Program-made: the position numbers and the translations under genes
In this document: positions 44,262 to 55,455 of the stretch, piece after piece
Position numbering within the stretch: position 1 is the first letter of the stretch
Layout: each line of letters opens with the position of its first letter
Notes under the pieces: generated by a model
Seen by the model: the letters and a program-made list of their open reading frames with translations, nothing else
Databases searched by the model: none
Told to the model about the DNA's origin: nothing
NCBI GenBank assembly: GCA_035771165.1
Contig: JAWNZC010000229.1
Location: 219,501-283,500, forward strand
Length of the DNA: 64,000 nucleotides
From: Paragorgia papillata
Lineage: Eukaryota > Cnidaria > Anthozoa > Scleralcyonacea > Coralliidae
Reading direction: 5' to 3'

Positions 44262-44302
<41 letters not shown>
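42536..44302 (+). mobile_element. 5'-truncated LINE with restriction-like endonuclease
   Basis: Starts inside reverse transcriptase (PLLFNLCFNTFIQ, then the catalytic FADDAAVITG) and continues through the thumb to a C-terminal zinc finger (C-x2-C-x7-H-x4-C, CSFCLKPESLLHVVAGC) and an endonuclease of the PD-(D/E)xK kind (RPDLLIL, then YVLELTVGYETN). This is the R2/NeSL/HERO-type layout, not the APE-type. An in-frame TGA (42731) and two frameshifts (near 43190 and 43400) break it. A short 3' UTR ends in AATAAAG and an (ATT)n tail (44263-44302). Confidence 0.82.
42542..44119 (+). pseudogene. RLE-type LINE polyprotein remnant
   Basis: Four consecutive frame segments (42542-42733, 42740-43198, 43170-43505 and 43382-44119) form one ancestral protein. 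The final 245-residue piece carries the zinc finger and the nuclease. Stop codon at 44117-44119. See the element entry for motifs. Confidence 0.8.
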
Positions 44303-44625
44303 GCGAAAGTAAACAAAACACTGGCCTACAGCCGGTTTTTAACTCTGGCGAATGGCTGCAACAACAACAATCACAAGTGGCCCAACCTCACACTATAACA
44401 AATTTCAAATAACTATATATATATATATATTATACTATGCAAAGATACCCCGTCATCAAACGCATATTAAAATATTTCTAGGTACCCGTTTCAAGTTGGT
44501 TCTTTTTCTATGGTCCTTTCCTTTAACCCATTCTGTTGTGAAAGAGTATTTAGTGCTAGTTTCATTCAGGCTGGCGTTGTTAAAGTTGTAGAAAAACAAG
44601 TTAACAGTTAGTATTAGTCAATAGT
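44303..44625. other. No gene seen; 3' flank of secreted-protein gene
   Basis: Lies 3' of the minus-strand gene that ends at 44626. Contains a TA run (44418-44430). The frame at 44352-44591 is unrecognised. Confidence 0.4.
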
Positions 44626-44984
44626 TTACTCACTCTTAGGATCTGGGACTGGTCGATGAGAGTATAAGAGTCCATCGTGACCTCTATTTCCAGAAGGTGC
44701 TTGACGACCGTCGTTTTGGTTGCCGTATTGTTGGCCATATTGCTGGCCGTATTGCTGGCCGTATTGCTGGCCATTCTGTTGGTCATTTTGCTGCTGTCCA
44801 ATTTGTGCGGCACTTTGTTGGTTATAGCCAGATGGATTCGTCTGACCATATGATTGTTGACTTCCAGTGGCCATAGATTGTGGCTGTTGCGGCAACTGAG
44901 AAACATACTGTCGTTGACGCGGAGATTTTACAACAACGGCGCTTAGTGAAGACTTTGAATTTTTAGCAGAGTCTAAAGGAAGAC
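44626..44984 (-). CDS. Secreted Gln/Tyr/Gly-rich protein, exon 2
   Basis: Begins after an acceptor (TTAACTTGCTCTTCAG, AG at 44985-44986) and encodes GLPLDSAKNSKSSLSAVVVK, a basic stretch (KSPRQRQ), then a low-complexity Q/N/G/S-rich part with four QQYG repeats (12 bp units, 44721-44768) and a polar tail (RPVPDPKSE). Exon 1 supplies a signal peptide in matching phase (G|GT). The whole protein has 134 residues. Composition suggests an extracellular structural or mucus-like protein; dibasic RQR also allows a peptide precursor. I cannot name the family. The start inside this exon (Met at 44895) is not the real one. Confidence 0.65.
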
Positions 44985-47289
44985 CTGAAGAGCAAGTTAA
45001 AAGTACTTTTGTAACGAATCAAGAGGTATAAGGAAGGTTTGCAACTTGCCGGTGTGTGGAATAGTAGCTTGCAGTATTGAACGAGAACTTGATAATATAA
45101 TTAATGTGGACATGATTAGTATGCCTGATCTTCTGTAAACATGCAAGTCTAACACTTTTATAGTCATTTCTCAAGTCATGAATAATTCATGAGTAAAACA
45201 ATATGGTAATAACTCACATAAATTAAGACAACTTTTACCTCAAATTTCTCTTTAAATACTGAAAAGCTATATATACCATACACTCAAAACCCGTTTATTA
45301 TCTGCCCTAAAAGCAATCCTCAAAGTGTGTTACAAAAACTTGACTCATTTTTCAACACACGTTGATGTTTACAAATCAGAAAATAAACGGCTTCTCGTGT
45401 ATGATATGTTACATCAAAAGTTTTATCAAGAAATTTTTATAACTATTAATTGTCACAAGCGGCATATATTTAAAAAAACGAATGTTAAGGCTTCGTAATG
45501 TTAGTTTGGGAACAACATTACTTTTTTCTACTAGTTAATTCAGGGCCTCTTTTAACAATATCACTGGGGCGGCCTTACTGGGGGGCCTCCCCCCCCCCCA
45601 CCACGAATTGATTTTGGCCCTCCCAGTAAAAGTCCCTCTTTGCGCCAGGATAAAATGTGTATGGATAAGCAAGTCAGTTGAATAGTTTCAGTTGTTGCAT
45701 AGGCATAGATAAATCTTTATATTAGTAAAATAGTTTTTATTTTGATAAGATGTATGTGGTGACGAAAAATATTTTTCTAATTCCGCGCAACATTTCCATA
45801 TTATATTTGAAAGTGGACATGGTGATGAGTTCTGGCATCAGACTCTAAATTTTAAAAATTTCCGGGGGACATACCCCCAGACCCCCTAGAAGAGTTCCTT
45901 TTTGAACGCCCCCCTGGAAAATCCCTGAGTTAATTATGGGAATTCTCGACAAGATTATGTCCAAAATTCTATCATGCTCCCGATTTTAAGAGCCACTATG
46001 AGGAGAAAATCGTGTATCTCATTTTGATTTCAGTAAAATATAATTTTCAGAAGAGGAATACACCGGCGTTTTCAGTTTCTCAATATATTGTCTCTTTCTC
46101 GAGATATTCAGGTTTCGGAAACATGTAAATTAGGTGCCTCGTGACGTCACTTACTCACACAGGCTAAATAAGATTTACAAAATGAGTAATATATATCCGA
46201 AAAATAGAATATAGAAATAATTCAAACTTTGCACAAGAATAGTTATGGGGAAAATACACTCCAACGTTCACATTATGTTGTTTCCTTGGATACCATTTGC
46301 AAACACTAAACAGGCGCTTTCCATTTGTAAATTTAAATATGTTTATTTTTTCTCCATACAACAACTTTTACTGCAATACATTGACATGAATATTTGTAGA
46401 CACACAGATATTGTATTTCGAATGTTTCAATCATCATATTCTTTTGAAAAGAAACATGCAGTAGCAACATGATGTGCACAGTGGAGTGTACTTTTATGAT
46501 AACTATAAGTTTGAATTATTTCTCAATGCTTTTTGCATAGATATTAGTCATTTTGTTAATCTCGTTTTTCCTGTGTGAGCAAATGACGTCACAAGGCACC
46601 TAATTTACATGTTTCACAAACCTGAATATCTCGAGAAAGATACAATATATTGAGAAACTGAAAAGGCTGGTATTCATCATTTGGAAATTATATTTTACTG
46701 CAATCAAAATTAGATACAAAATTAGATTTTCTCGTCATAGTGAGACTTTAAAATTCTAACTGTAAGTTTAATGTCTCCTATTGGTAATTTTAATTCTAAT
46801 ATTCATTTATTTTAATTATAATTTTGTTTTAATTTTATTGTGCCCTTGTCCAATATAGGCATCGGTTAGCAGATAGTTGTGCCGTGGTTAGTATGCGATC
46901 AAATAAAAATATGCAGTGTTTGAACATAGTAGTATCAGTATTGTACAGATTATACAAATGTAGTATAGTATAATATAGTATATATTGATATACAACGTAT
47001 ATGAATTATATAACTGTGCATGATTATATTTATAGTCACCGAAATCTACTGCACTTAGCAACTGTAGTCTGGCAGCAGAATAAAGCCAAACACCCAAAAT
47101 GAAACTTGATATTACAAATAATATCATATATGACAAATTACTGTGTTATTTTGAAACAACAAGAACAAAATGGGAGTTGCAAAAACACAAATAAATAGAG
47201 ATCTAGTATACCGTAGATAGTAGAATGCAACTGTAAAAAATACTTTTGCATTTAGTAATTGTACTATTTACAAATAACAAATCACTTAC
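44985..47289 (-). other. Intron of the secreted Q/Y/G-rich gene
   Basis: 2.3 kb, donor GTAAGTGAT (from 47289) and acceptor GCTCTTCAG. Contains a MITE (45982-46755), a C/G-rich mini-stretch at 45585-45600, and TTTCCGGGGGACATACCCCC (about 45860), similar to the hAT-like end at 40420-40450. No other exon could be recognised; a skipped small exon cannot be excluded. Confidence 0.6.
45982..46755. mobile_element. Palindromic MITE
   Basis: Arms of about 170 bp start GATTTTAAGAGCCACTATGA and end with the near-inverse TCATAGTGAGACTTTAAAAT. They share AATATCTCGAGAAAGA-type, AAATTAGGTGCC and TGACGTCA blocks. The centre (about 46165-46565) carries no convincing gene. Confidence 0.8.
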
Positions 47290-47335
47290 CTTTACTTATA
47301 TGAACGATAACCAACAACAAATATAACTTGTTCAT
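47290..47335 (-). CDS. Secreted Gln/Tyr/Gly-rich protein, exon 1 (signal peptide)
   Basis: 46 nt: ATG at 47335-47333, then NKLYLLLVIVHISK and a final G before a strong donor (G|GTAAGTGAT). The 16 residues formed with the split Gly codon are a typical short signal peptide, MNKLYLLLVIVHISKG. It is too short to appear as an ORF. The join gives phase 1 continuity to 44984. A short 5' UTR and an AT-rich upstream region precede it. Confidence 0.62.
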
Positions 47336-47611
47336 CTTAATTCGTATCACAAAGAACCCTAAGCTGAATATTAATAACATAAAAGTATTTGTCAACAAAT
47401 TTTCAATCATAATTTTTCGATTTTTTGAAATAATTTGTAATGCACATTTGACATATAAGATACTATGATAACTGAGACGTTTTACTGCATATCTTATGCA
47501 TTATGCAATGCATGTTTTCTTCAAATTAATTTGAAATGAATATTGGGTCATTATTATTCTACTTCTTAAGTGAAGTGATAGTAACAATAAGCCAATATTA
47601 ATTTTTAATTA
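47336..47611 (-). promoter_or_regulatory. 5' flank of the secreted-protein gene
   Basis: About 275 bp between the signal-peptide exon and the decanucleotide satellite. AT-rich; a TATA-like AATACTTTTATGTT lies about 45 bp before the ATG, tentative only. Confidence 0.3.
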
Positions 47612-48367
47612 GTAAAGTGAAGTGAAGTGACGTGACGTAACGTGAAGTGACGTGAAGTGATGTGAAGTGACGTGAATTGACGTGAAGTGACGTGAAGTGA
47701 CGTGAAGTGACGTGAGTGACGTGGTGTGACGTGACGTAACGTGAAGTGACGTGAAGTGACGTGAAGGGACGTGAAGTGACGTGAAGTGACGTGAAGTGAC
47801 GTGAAGTGACGTGAAGTGACGTGAAGTGACGTGAGTGACGTGGTGTGACGTGACGTAACGTGAAGTGACGTGAAGTGACGTGAAGTGACGTGAAGTGACG
47901 TGAAGTGACGTGAAGGGACGTGAAGGGACGTGAAGTGACGTGAAGTGACGTGAAGGGACGTGAAGTGACGTGAGTGACGTGACGTGACGTAACGTGACGT
48001 GAAGTGACGTGAAGTGACGTGAAGGGACGTGAAGGGACGTGAAGGGACGTGAAGGGACGTGAAGGGACGTGAAGGGACGTGAAGTGACGTGAAGTGACGT
48101 GAAGTGACGTGAAGTGACGTGAAGTGACGTGAAGTGACGTGAAGTGACGTGAAGTGACGTGAAGAGACGTGAAGGGACGTGAAGTGACGTGAGTGACGTG
48201 AAGTGACTTGAAGAGACGTGAAGGGACGTGAAGGGACGTGAAGGGACGTGAAGGGACGTGAAGGGACGTGAAGGGACGTGAAGGGACGTGAAGGGACGTG
48301 AAGGGGCGTGAAGGGACGTGAAGGGACGTGAAGGGACGTGAAGGGACGTGAAATGACGTGACGTGAC
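47612..48367. repeat. Decanucleotide satellite (GTGACGTGAA)n
   Basis: About 75 tandem copies of a 10 bp unit, GTGACGTGAA with GGGACGTGAA, AGGAC and shorter variants; variants are clustered in blocks (GAAGGGACGT from about 48020 and 48210). The 255-residue minus-strand frame (TSLHVTSRHF repeats) exists only because the unit has no stop in that frame. Confidence 0.95.
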
Positions 48368-49250
48368 CTCAAAGTTTGCTAAATTTTACCGTAATTACTT
48401 AAATACTGATTTCTTTAGAATTTTCCTCATGAATTATTAATTGGTTTAAGACATATAATTCTTGAACGACTGCGCCATTAACTTCAATTAGTTTGCGGAA
48501 AAAGAAAGTGCCGTGACTATTATTTGGTGCATGTAATCTTTGTGACAAAAAGTGGAGTGAAATTTGTTTTTGTACAACTGAAACTTGAGCAATTATTGAA
48601 GCGTAGTGTTAGCCTGCGTAGCTGGCGGTATTAGGGGGTTCGGGCGCGGGCGGTAAGCGGGTAACGGGAAATACCACCTGCCCAAAAACCATGTGTTTTT
48701 GCGTCTACGTTGCTATAGCAACGCTAGACGTTATGCCGTAAAACGATATCTGGCGGACTATATATTGTCACTTTTGTGACGTAATAGGCCGCCTTAGTAT
48801 CGGATTCGTCGGTGCGCGAAATGTTCGCAGCGAATGAAGCGAAGGTGTGCCGATGTAGCCTAGTTTCTAAGCCTTTCGTTTCCGCATGAGCTTGGCCGCG
48901 TAGTTGGGTTCTTGGGAAGACTGGGGAGAGGCTGGAAACGAGAAGGCCTAGCAACATTGGTAAAAAGGTCCTCTGCCCAGAATCGTTCTGGCCCTTCGAG
49001 TGTTCCTGCGATCTAGCGTAGCGACAGTATATTATATAAAAAGAATAAGGACGTCTGCGAAGATTTTACCAAAGACCTTGGCGATCGAAAGAAGGAAATT
49101 ATGGAATATATTCCAATTGGAGCTCGAAATGAAAATTTAACTGTTTAACTTTCAACTTTTGGCGGTTGCAGAAGGAAAGCTAGTGATAAGAAAGCTAGGC
49201 TAGTGAACCTTCGTCGATCCGAGGTGAGTAGAAATATATAGTGAGTGTCG
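48368..49250. other. Repeat fragments; no gene
   Basis: Contains the block shared with 42187-42290 and a block (AATACCACCTGCCCAAAAACCATGTG, about 48690) repeated in inverse at 56440-56485. Inverted blocks TAGGCCTTC/GAAGGCCTAG occur at 48937-48948 and 49963-50010. Confidence 0.5.
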
Positions 49251-49869
49251 CAGACCTGCCAACCTACCCCAAGCAAAAACAGTGAGATCCAATTTTTTCC
49301 TCCCAAAAAATAGTGAGAAAATGCAAAAATAGTGAGAAAACAACGTTCATGTTCAAATCAATTCATTTTGCTTTTCCCCATGCAACAGTAGTTTTAACAA
49401 ATACAGTAGTATTAATAATGTTCTTGTTATTGTTGTTTTGGGGGTTTTGTTTTATTTACCTTTTTAGGGGGGTTTTAAATGATAGTTTGCAATACCTGAC
49501 GCTTTGAGGTGGACGCCATATTGAAATATTTCACGTGGGCGCATAATTTATGCATTACAACTACGTATGTGCATAATTATGTACACATAAACTTCAAAAT
49601 GGCGGATGTGGAAATGAATTTTTCGTGACTGCTGAATTACTACGTTACTTGTCAGTTGTCCTACATCTACAAGTACAGACTATACAATCTATGTCCATAT
49701 TTATTTTGTCGCTAAATTTCGGTAAATTAAAATACTGAAATCATACCAATGAAGAATCTAGTTTTAAGATTTTCATTTATCGTGAGAATCGAGTAAGGAA
49801 TCGTGAGACCGTGAGATTGTAGTCAAAATCGTGAGTCTCACGGGAAAACCGTGACACTTGGCAGGTCTG
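49251..49869. mobile_element. hAT-like MITE with CAGACCTGCCAA ends
   Basis: 619 bp, ends CAGACCTGCCAA and TTGGCAGGTCTG. AGTGAGA and CGTGAGA motifs are repeated near both ends. GTGTCG borders both sides but a full 8 bp duplication is not seen. The frame at 49313-49507 is not convincing. Confidence 0.7.
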
Positions 49870-50533
49870 GTGTCGGGAAACACTTAGGACGTCATAACAT
49901 CACAATTCTTCCTCAATAAACAACTGAGCTGTAAAGTGAAAGTGTTTACGAAGTTTGCTAGGCCTTCCCCAGCGGGTCCGTTCGGATCACTTCCGAAACG
50001 TGTCAACCGAGGAAGGCCTGAAAACTAGGCTAGTAACGAAGTAAGTAACAGGTAATGTGATCTAGTGGGGACAGATGCTGCATTTCGCTTCATCCATCTT
50101 GTCTACGATTTACGAACGAAGATTTTATCAAGGTAAAGAACTAGTTATAAACTTAAAAGTGTCACATTAATGTTAATGTGTATGAGACTTGTGGATACGC
50201 CATGTGAATTACCAACCTCGTACCCAGGGCCTTCTCAAAATGGCGGGGCGGAGAGAAGACCCTGGCAAAGGCTGGTCACGTAACACCAATAATTTTGAAA
50301 TATTTTGATGAGTGGCTCACACTGTACCGGGGGGCGCTGTACAGTCACTGATAAACAGCGTATCGTTGGCTTGCGTATGTAAAATCAGAATTTAGGCACT
50401 CAAGAATAACCAAATCGTACAAATAACAAGACATTCTCTTAACAAGTTTATCAAATCAGTTAATGACCATCTTTAGTAAGAAGCGTCTACACTACAACAT
50501 ATTTGCTTTATTATGCAAGCAAAAAGTGTTTAT
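49870..50533. other. No gene seen
   Basis: Includes CAACCTCGTACCCAGGGCC with inverse-like AAGACCCTGGCAAAGG at 50214-50270, a small MITE-like block, and otherwise unrecognised sequence. Confidence 0.45.
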
Positions 50534-51999
50534 TGTATCTACTGCGCATGCGCGAGTAGATACATTGCTGTCGTCCGTGTAATGTAATGCACTGTAAGGT
50601 AACGTAAGGTAAGTTAACAAAAGAATGCCTTCGGAGCCACGACAGACCACCGAAGCCAAAATAACTACAGTACACCAAGTATTACATAAGTCATTGTTGA
50701 CAGCATGGTCTCATGGAGCGAGATATTTGACAAGGAGCGGGATATTCAACAAGAGGAAGTTTTTACAAATTTAGTAAGTATTTTAAGTATGAATCGTAGT
50801 CAATTCTTAATTGTGATGTACTAGACGTTGTTGGAATAATGATAAAAGTTTTTGAAAGCAAATTAATCGAGTCGTTGCGTGGACGATTTCATATTCAGAC
50901 GAGGCAATTTATATGGCCAACATGTCTGGTCGAGCTTCGTAAATGACAAGACTGTGCGTTGCCGAATAGAAATGGATGACCTTCTTCTAGGAAAACAAAG
51001 TTAGCTTCATGGTCAAGCAACAATGCCCAAAACCTATGGTAGTCCACGAGCGAAATATGCTATTAAATAACATATTGTCGATGTAGATGACATACAAATA
51101 GTCAAATGTCAGTAACTGGCAAGTCTATATACAGTATTAATGGAGTAAAATTGTATGCTACAGCTGTCAATGTCATGCAAAATCTGTGTTATGAATGTGC
51201 AAACATTTATTGTACCTTTTTCTGCATGTATGCATATGTCTTGAAGAACAATTAATGTATGGTTGCTCTTATAATTTTGATGACATAATTTGCTGGACAT
51301 CTTTTTCATTCACTATTAAACTTTACAGCAGTAATACTCGAGATGCTTGTTATCTCAAGTGATTTTCTTCACCTTCTAACTAGATTGCATTATTGTTTGA
51401 CAAATTGTTGTAACGAAAATATTTAAATACTATCTTAAATTAGTCAATTAAGTCAAATTTTGTGAGTTGTTATATAGTTATGTTAATTTGATTGACCTAC
51501 TTAAAACTTTACTACCATACTTTATGACTATTGCTTTTAGTACCATAGCTTTAATAGTCAAGCTATTAGTGCACTGCCTCTCACCACTGAGGACCGGAGT
51601 AAAGCCAATCCAAATGGATTGAGTTAGTATTTGAATGGGTGACCATGCACCTGTCCGGGCTTGGACTCATGCCAGATATGAGTAGAGTTGTTAGCACTTA
51701 GCTTCTGTGCCTTGCTGGCTTTACTCTGAGAGTCTGAGTTGACTGAGTTCTTTATCAAAGTTAAAACACAGCATGGCCTGTGAGCATACAGTAGACAATT
51801 TTGTCAAAAATCTTGTTCAGCTCTAGATCTGAATACAAGGTTGTTACAACTAGATACAATTCCATCAATTTTGTCAAGAATCTTGTTCAGCTATGAATAC
51901 AAGGTTGTTACAAGTACACAGTTGCATCATTGTTTTTACCATAGTAGCTATAGGCATTAAACGCAGTAGATACATGCACGCCTGGGCGTGCCTATTTTT
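50534..51999 (+). mobile_element. 1.47 kb element, copy A (5S-like box inside)
   Basis: The left end is a 31 bp palindrome (TGTATCTACT, GCGCATGCGCG, AGTAGATACA). The right end repeats GCAGTAGATACA and closes with GCACGCCTGGGCGTGC and CTATTTTT. Copy B at 61549-62980 is inverted and about 90% alike. At 51623-51644 GTTAGTATTTGAATGGGTGA followed by CC resembles the internal promoter end of 5S rRNA. The minus-strand frame at 51109-51309 is interrupted in copy B and is not conserved. Superfamily unknown. Confidence 0.75.
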
Positions 52000-52244
52000 G
52001 GAGTTATCGGCGGTTGTTTTGTATATTATATTGTATATGTTGCATTATTACTAAGAATAGTAAACAATGTTAAGTAAAATCCTTGACGCAGTATTTCAAG
52101 TATTTCTGCATGTGTATGTTACAAAGTTTTGCATGCTATATCTTTTTTTAACAATAAGTTTCTTTGGCTATCGCACATCTCGGTTAATAACATGAGTGTA
52201 ATATTAAACATCGTCTAGAAGGAGCAGTCATCAGCAGTGATTTA

Positions 52245-52287
<43 letters not shown>

Positions 52288-53029
52288 TCTAGCTCTCTCT
52301 CTGTTTTGGAGCCTATACTTTTACCTCACGTTGATATACAACTCACACTTTTTTGGGAATGCCTTTGCTCCCCCGTGAGGATTTTTTTGATTGCGTGAGA
52401 AAAGTCTTGACACGTTACGACCTCAACGAGCATCAAAGCGACTTACTGCCTGTTACTTTAGCATCATTCAGCGACGAGACGTCTTCGTCATTGGAAATAT
52501 TTATAACAACCAACAAGATAACATCGTTGAAATATATCCTGTAAGTATGTTGTTAGAAATCTAAGGACTTAAGAAGAATAGCAGAACATTATTGGACAAT
52601 ATTAATTTTTCGAAGGAAACCTGCCTGATTACTAACAAAGATTTAGATTATTTGTATTATTAATATTAGAGTTATAGGTATACCGTTGCAATGATATTGC
52701 CTATTGCAAATTCACGGGAATCGTACCTTGTGCATAAACATTAGGTATGATTAGTTACTAATCGTACCTGATGCATAAAGATTAGGTATGATTAGTTACT
52801 AATCGTACCTCATCTTTATGCATCGGGTTATTTCGATATTAAATGTGCATGCGTGTGGAAACAATGAAAACCGAGGTGGCCGTGATATTAATATAATAAT
52901 TACATGGTCACCGAGGAAATAAACAAAACAATGGGCGCTTTAGTTTTGTGTAATCTCTTTGTCAATTGGTTCAATGAATCTGTGTTTAAATTTAGTTTGC
53001 AAATACACGTTATTTTTTTTTCCAGTTCG
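52000..53029. repeat. Repeat cluster incl. inverted partner of 31690-31890
   Basis: 52140-52395 is the inverse of 31690-31890, with a (TA)n run (52249-52284) in place of a short TATATATA. Next, 52510-52562 holds a fragment of the GTATGTTGTTAGAAATC family. A tandem duplication of ATTAGGTATGATTAGTTACT lies at 52740-52815. The frame at 52353-52544 is unrecognised. Confidence 0.6.
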
Positions 53030-53300
53030 GTAGTGATGGCCGATGACCGCTTTTCGTTTGTGAAAAATAGAGTTCACTCAGGATGTTAAAATCTCGAATC
53101 AATTTTTGCCGAAATTAGCATTCCCTTTGGGGAAAACGTAATAGTAGGATCGGTATACCGTCCTCCTAATCAAAATTTTGTGCCTTTTTTGGATAAATTT
53201 AACGACATCCTTTCTAAAATCTCATAAAAAAACCCAACATTGTTATGTGACTGGAGATTATAATATGGCCTGCTACGCTCTAATAATCACGTTCCAACCC
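53030..53300 (+). pseudogene. LINE endonuclease fragment
   Basis: About 53090-53290 reads ESIFAEISIPFGENVIVGSV, then YRPPNQ, FLDKFNDILSKI and a broken TGDYN segment, the central motifs of an APE-type LINE endonuclease. Frameshifts around 53225 break it. No RT follows. Confidence 0.75.
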
Positions 53301-54902
53301 AAGAATTTATTGTAACCTGTTTTCACATATGTTTTTTCCTTTGATAAACAAACCGACACGTATCAGATTACCGAGCCCATTCAGCACCCTTATTTATCCA
53401 CTTAAAAACTATAGATATCTATAAAGTAAATTCATTCCATGTTGCTAAATTTATGTTTTTATATCACCATCGTTTGCTACCCTCGTTTTTCCTTGATTTA
53501 TTTTTAACTAATAGTTAAGTACATAATTATAATACCAGATATGCAGCAGATTACCGGTCCCACACTTGTCGTACAAATATGAAACAATTCACAATTGCGG
53601 TGCCTTGAAAGTTAGCTTGCGAGTTTTTGATATCTACTTTATTCATTATCATTTGGATTTTGCATCAAGACAAAGTGAAAGTGAAGCCAAGAAGTTTGCA
53701 TGCATTTATCGAGCTACAAAGATGAACATTCAAATCAAAAGAGCAATAAACCAACTAGAAATACAGTACATGAGTACACAAATGGTGAATCCATATTATT
53801 AAACATTCTAATTTTAATATTGAAATTAGAATGTTTAGACTAGAGGGGGCTTATTGATTTTAAGCCAAAAGGGAGTGCCTTATTACAGGGAGTGGTATAC
53901 AGTATTTAATGGCAGGGACATAATAGAGCGAGCAACCATAATATAGGGAGATTTATTTAATTTTCCAACTCAGAGAGAAGGCAGGGGGGTTAACCATATT
54001 TTAAACTTGATCCTTGGTCTCCTGTCAGTGTCTTGCCTCCCTACCTCGCATGCGCTTGTACCTTTAGAACTATTTTGTCATACTGTAAACTTCCCATTTT
54101 TTATTATTTTTTACAGAATAGCCAAAAACGAGTCGTCCTTCTTTTCTTCGTTGCAGTTATTTGCATAATCTTGTGGCTCGTGCCCATATCCTGCAATCCT
54201 TTTGGTCACTGCCAAGATGCACTCCACTCGGACACTGAATAGGTATCTATTCTGTGACTCGGAGCACGGATCTGGGAACAGAATGCATGGTTGAAGTACA
54301 CACTGTACCAGTACTAACTTCATATAAATTATTTCCTCTAAAACGTGGGACTTAATCCAAAAACGAACTTCCCCTGAACTGCAAAAGAATCTACTGACCA
54401 GTGCAAGACTTTTGTATTAAACTCTCAAAATTTTAAAACATATACCATCTGATAACATAGATATAATTCTGTATATACTATTGCCAGAATGCTAGCATTA
54501 TTCTCATTGCTTTTCCATTGCCAAAATACTCAAAATAATGCTAGCATAATGTACAATTGTGCAAAATCCGACATTTTTAACCCGATGGTTTGAATGCCAC
54601 AGGGTACCGCCTTTTAGCACTGTGTCTGGTTCTTCACTTAGGTCCAAAAATTTGGAATTCTCTACCATCTTCGGTTACCTACTCAGTTACTATATTCTCC
54701 TTCAAAAAGAAACTTTTTCAGTGAATATATCTGAATTCGTTCTATTTGCATACAACTTTCGTTTATAAACAATCTAAAAATAATATTAAATCTATACGAG
54801 GGGACCTCTTCTAAAAAGCCTAATGGTTTCATGAGGTCCTATTGCCATTTATCTTCTAAAGTGCAATGTTAAATGATGATGATGATGATCTCATGTTAAA
54901 TG
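53301..54902. other. No recognised gene
   Basis: AT-rich; frames at 53566-53802, 54033-54242 and 54559-54768 are unrecognised. A small inverted repeat (AATATTGAAATTAGAATGTT) lies near 53800-53835. Confidence 0.4.
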
Positions 54903-54903
54903 A

Positions 54904-54993
<90 letters not shown>

Positions 54994-55383
54994 GTTAGTT
55001 AGTTAGTTAGTTAGTTAGTTAGATACTTTATTTCAAGAGGGTAACACTTGACATTAATAAAAACGATAAACTTGTGGTCCTCTATATACCTAATTTATAA
55101 TATTATCATATACTACAATTCTTACATTACATATAAGTCTACTTTTAAATCTGTATTTACAATTGGTACTGTGAATTAGTAATATATATTAATAAAACAA
55201 AATTAATATGCTATGGTAAAATTAAAGAGATGAAAAAGATAGAAAAGTGAGTGTCTCTCGTTGATTTGTTAAAAAATATTTATGAAAGTTTCTTTTAAAG
55301 CTATTTGCACTAGAACTTTTCTTTAAGTCAGTAGAAATACCATTCCAAGCCCTGATGGTATTAACAGTAAAGGTTCGACGATG
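54903..55383 (-). mobile_element. 3' end of a CR1/L2-like LINE
   Basis: On the minus strand the 5' side encodes RRTFTVNTIRAWNGISTDLK then SFKRNFHKYFL, the usual C-terminus of CR1/L2 reverse transcriptases. A 3' UTR and an (AACT)n tail follow (plus strand (TTAG)n, 54903-55021). Everything upstream of the last 40 codons is missing. Confidence 0.75.
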
Positions 55384-55455
55384 ATGATGATGATGATGAT
55401 GATAATGATGATGATGATAATGATGATGATGATAATGACGATGATGATGATCTCA
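55378..55455. repeat. (GAT)n microsatellite
   Basis: Imperfect GAT array with GATAAT interruptions directly at the 5' truncation point of the LINE fragment. Confidence 0.9.

Noticed and set aside
47605..48372. 255-residue minus-strand ORF with TSLHVTSRHF repeats
   Set aside because: It is the translation of the decanucleotide satellite in a stop-free frame; no start context, domain or non-repeat sequence supports a gene.
51621..51660. 5S rRNA gene
   Set aside because: Only about 22 bp resemble 5S; the rest of the 120 nt gene is absent.
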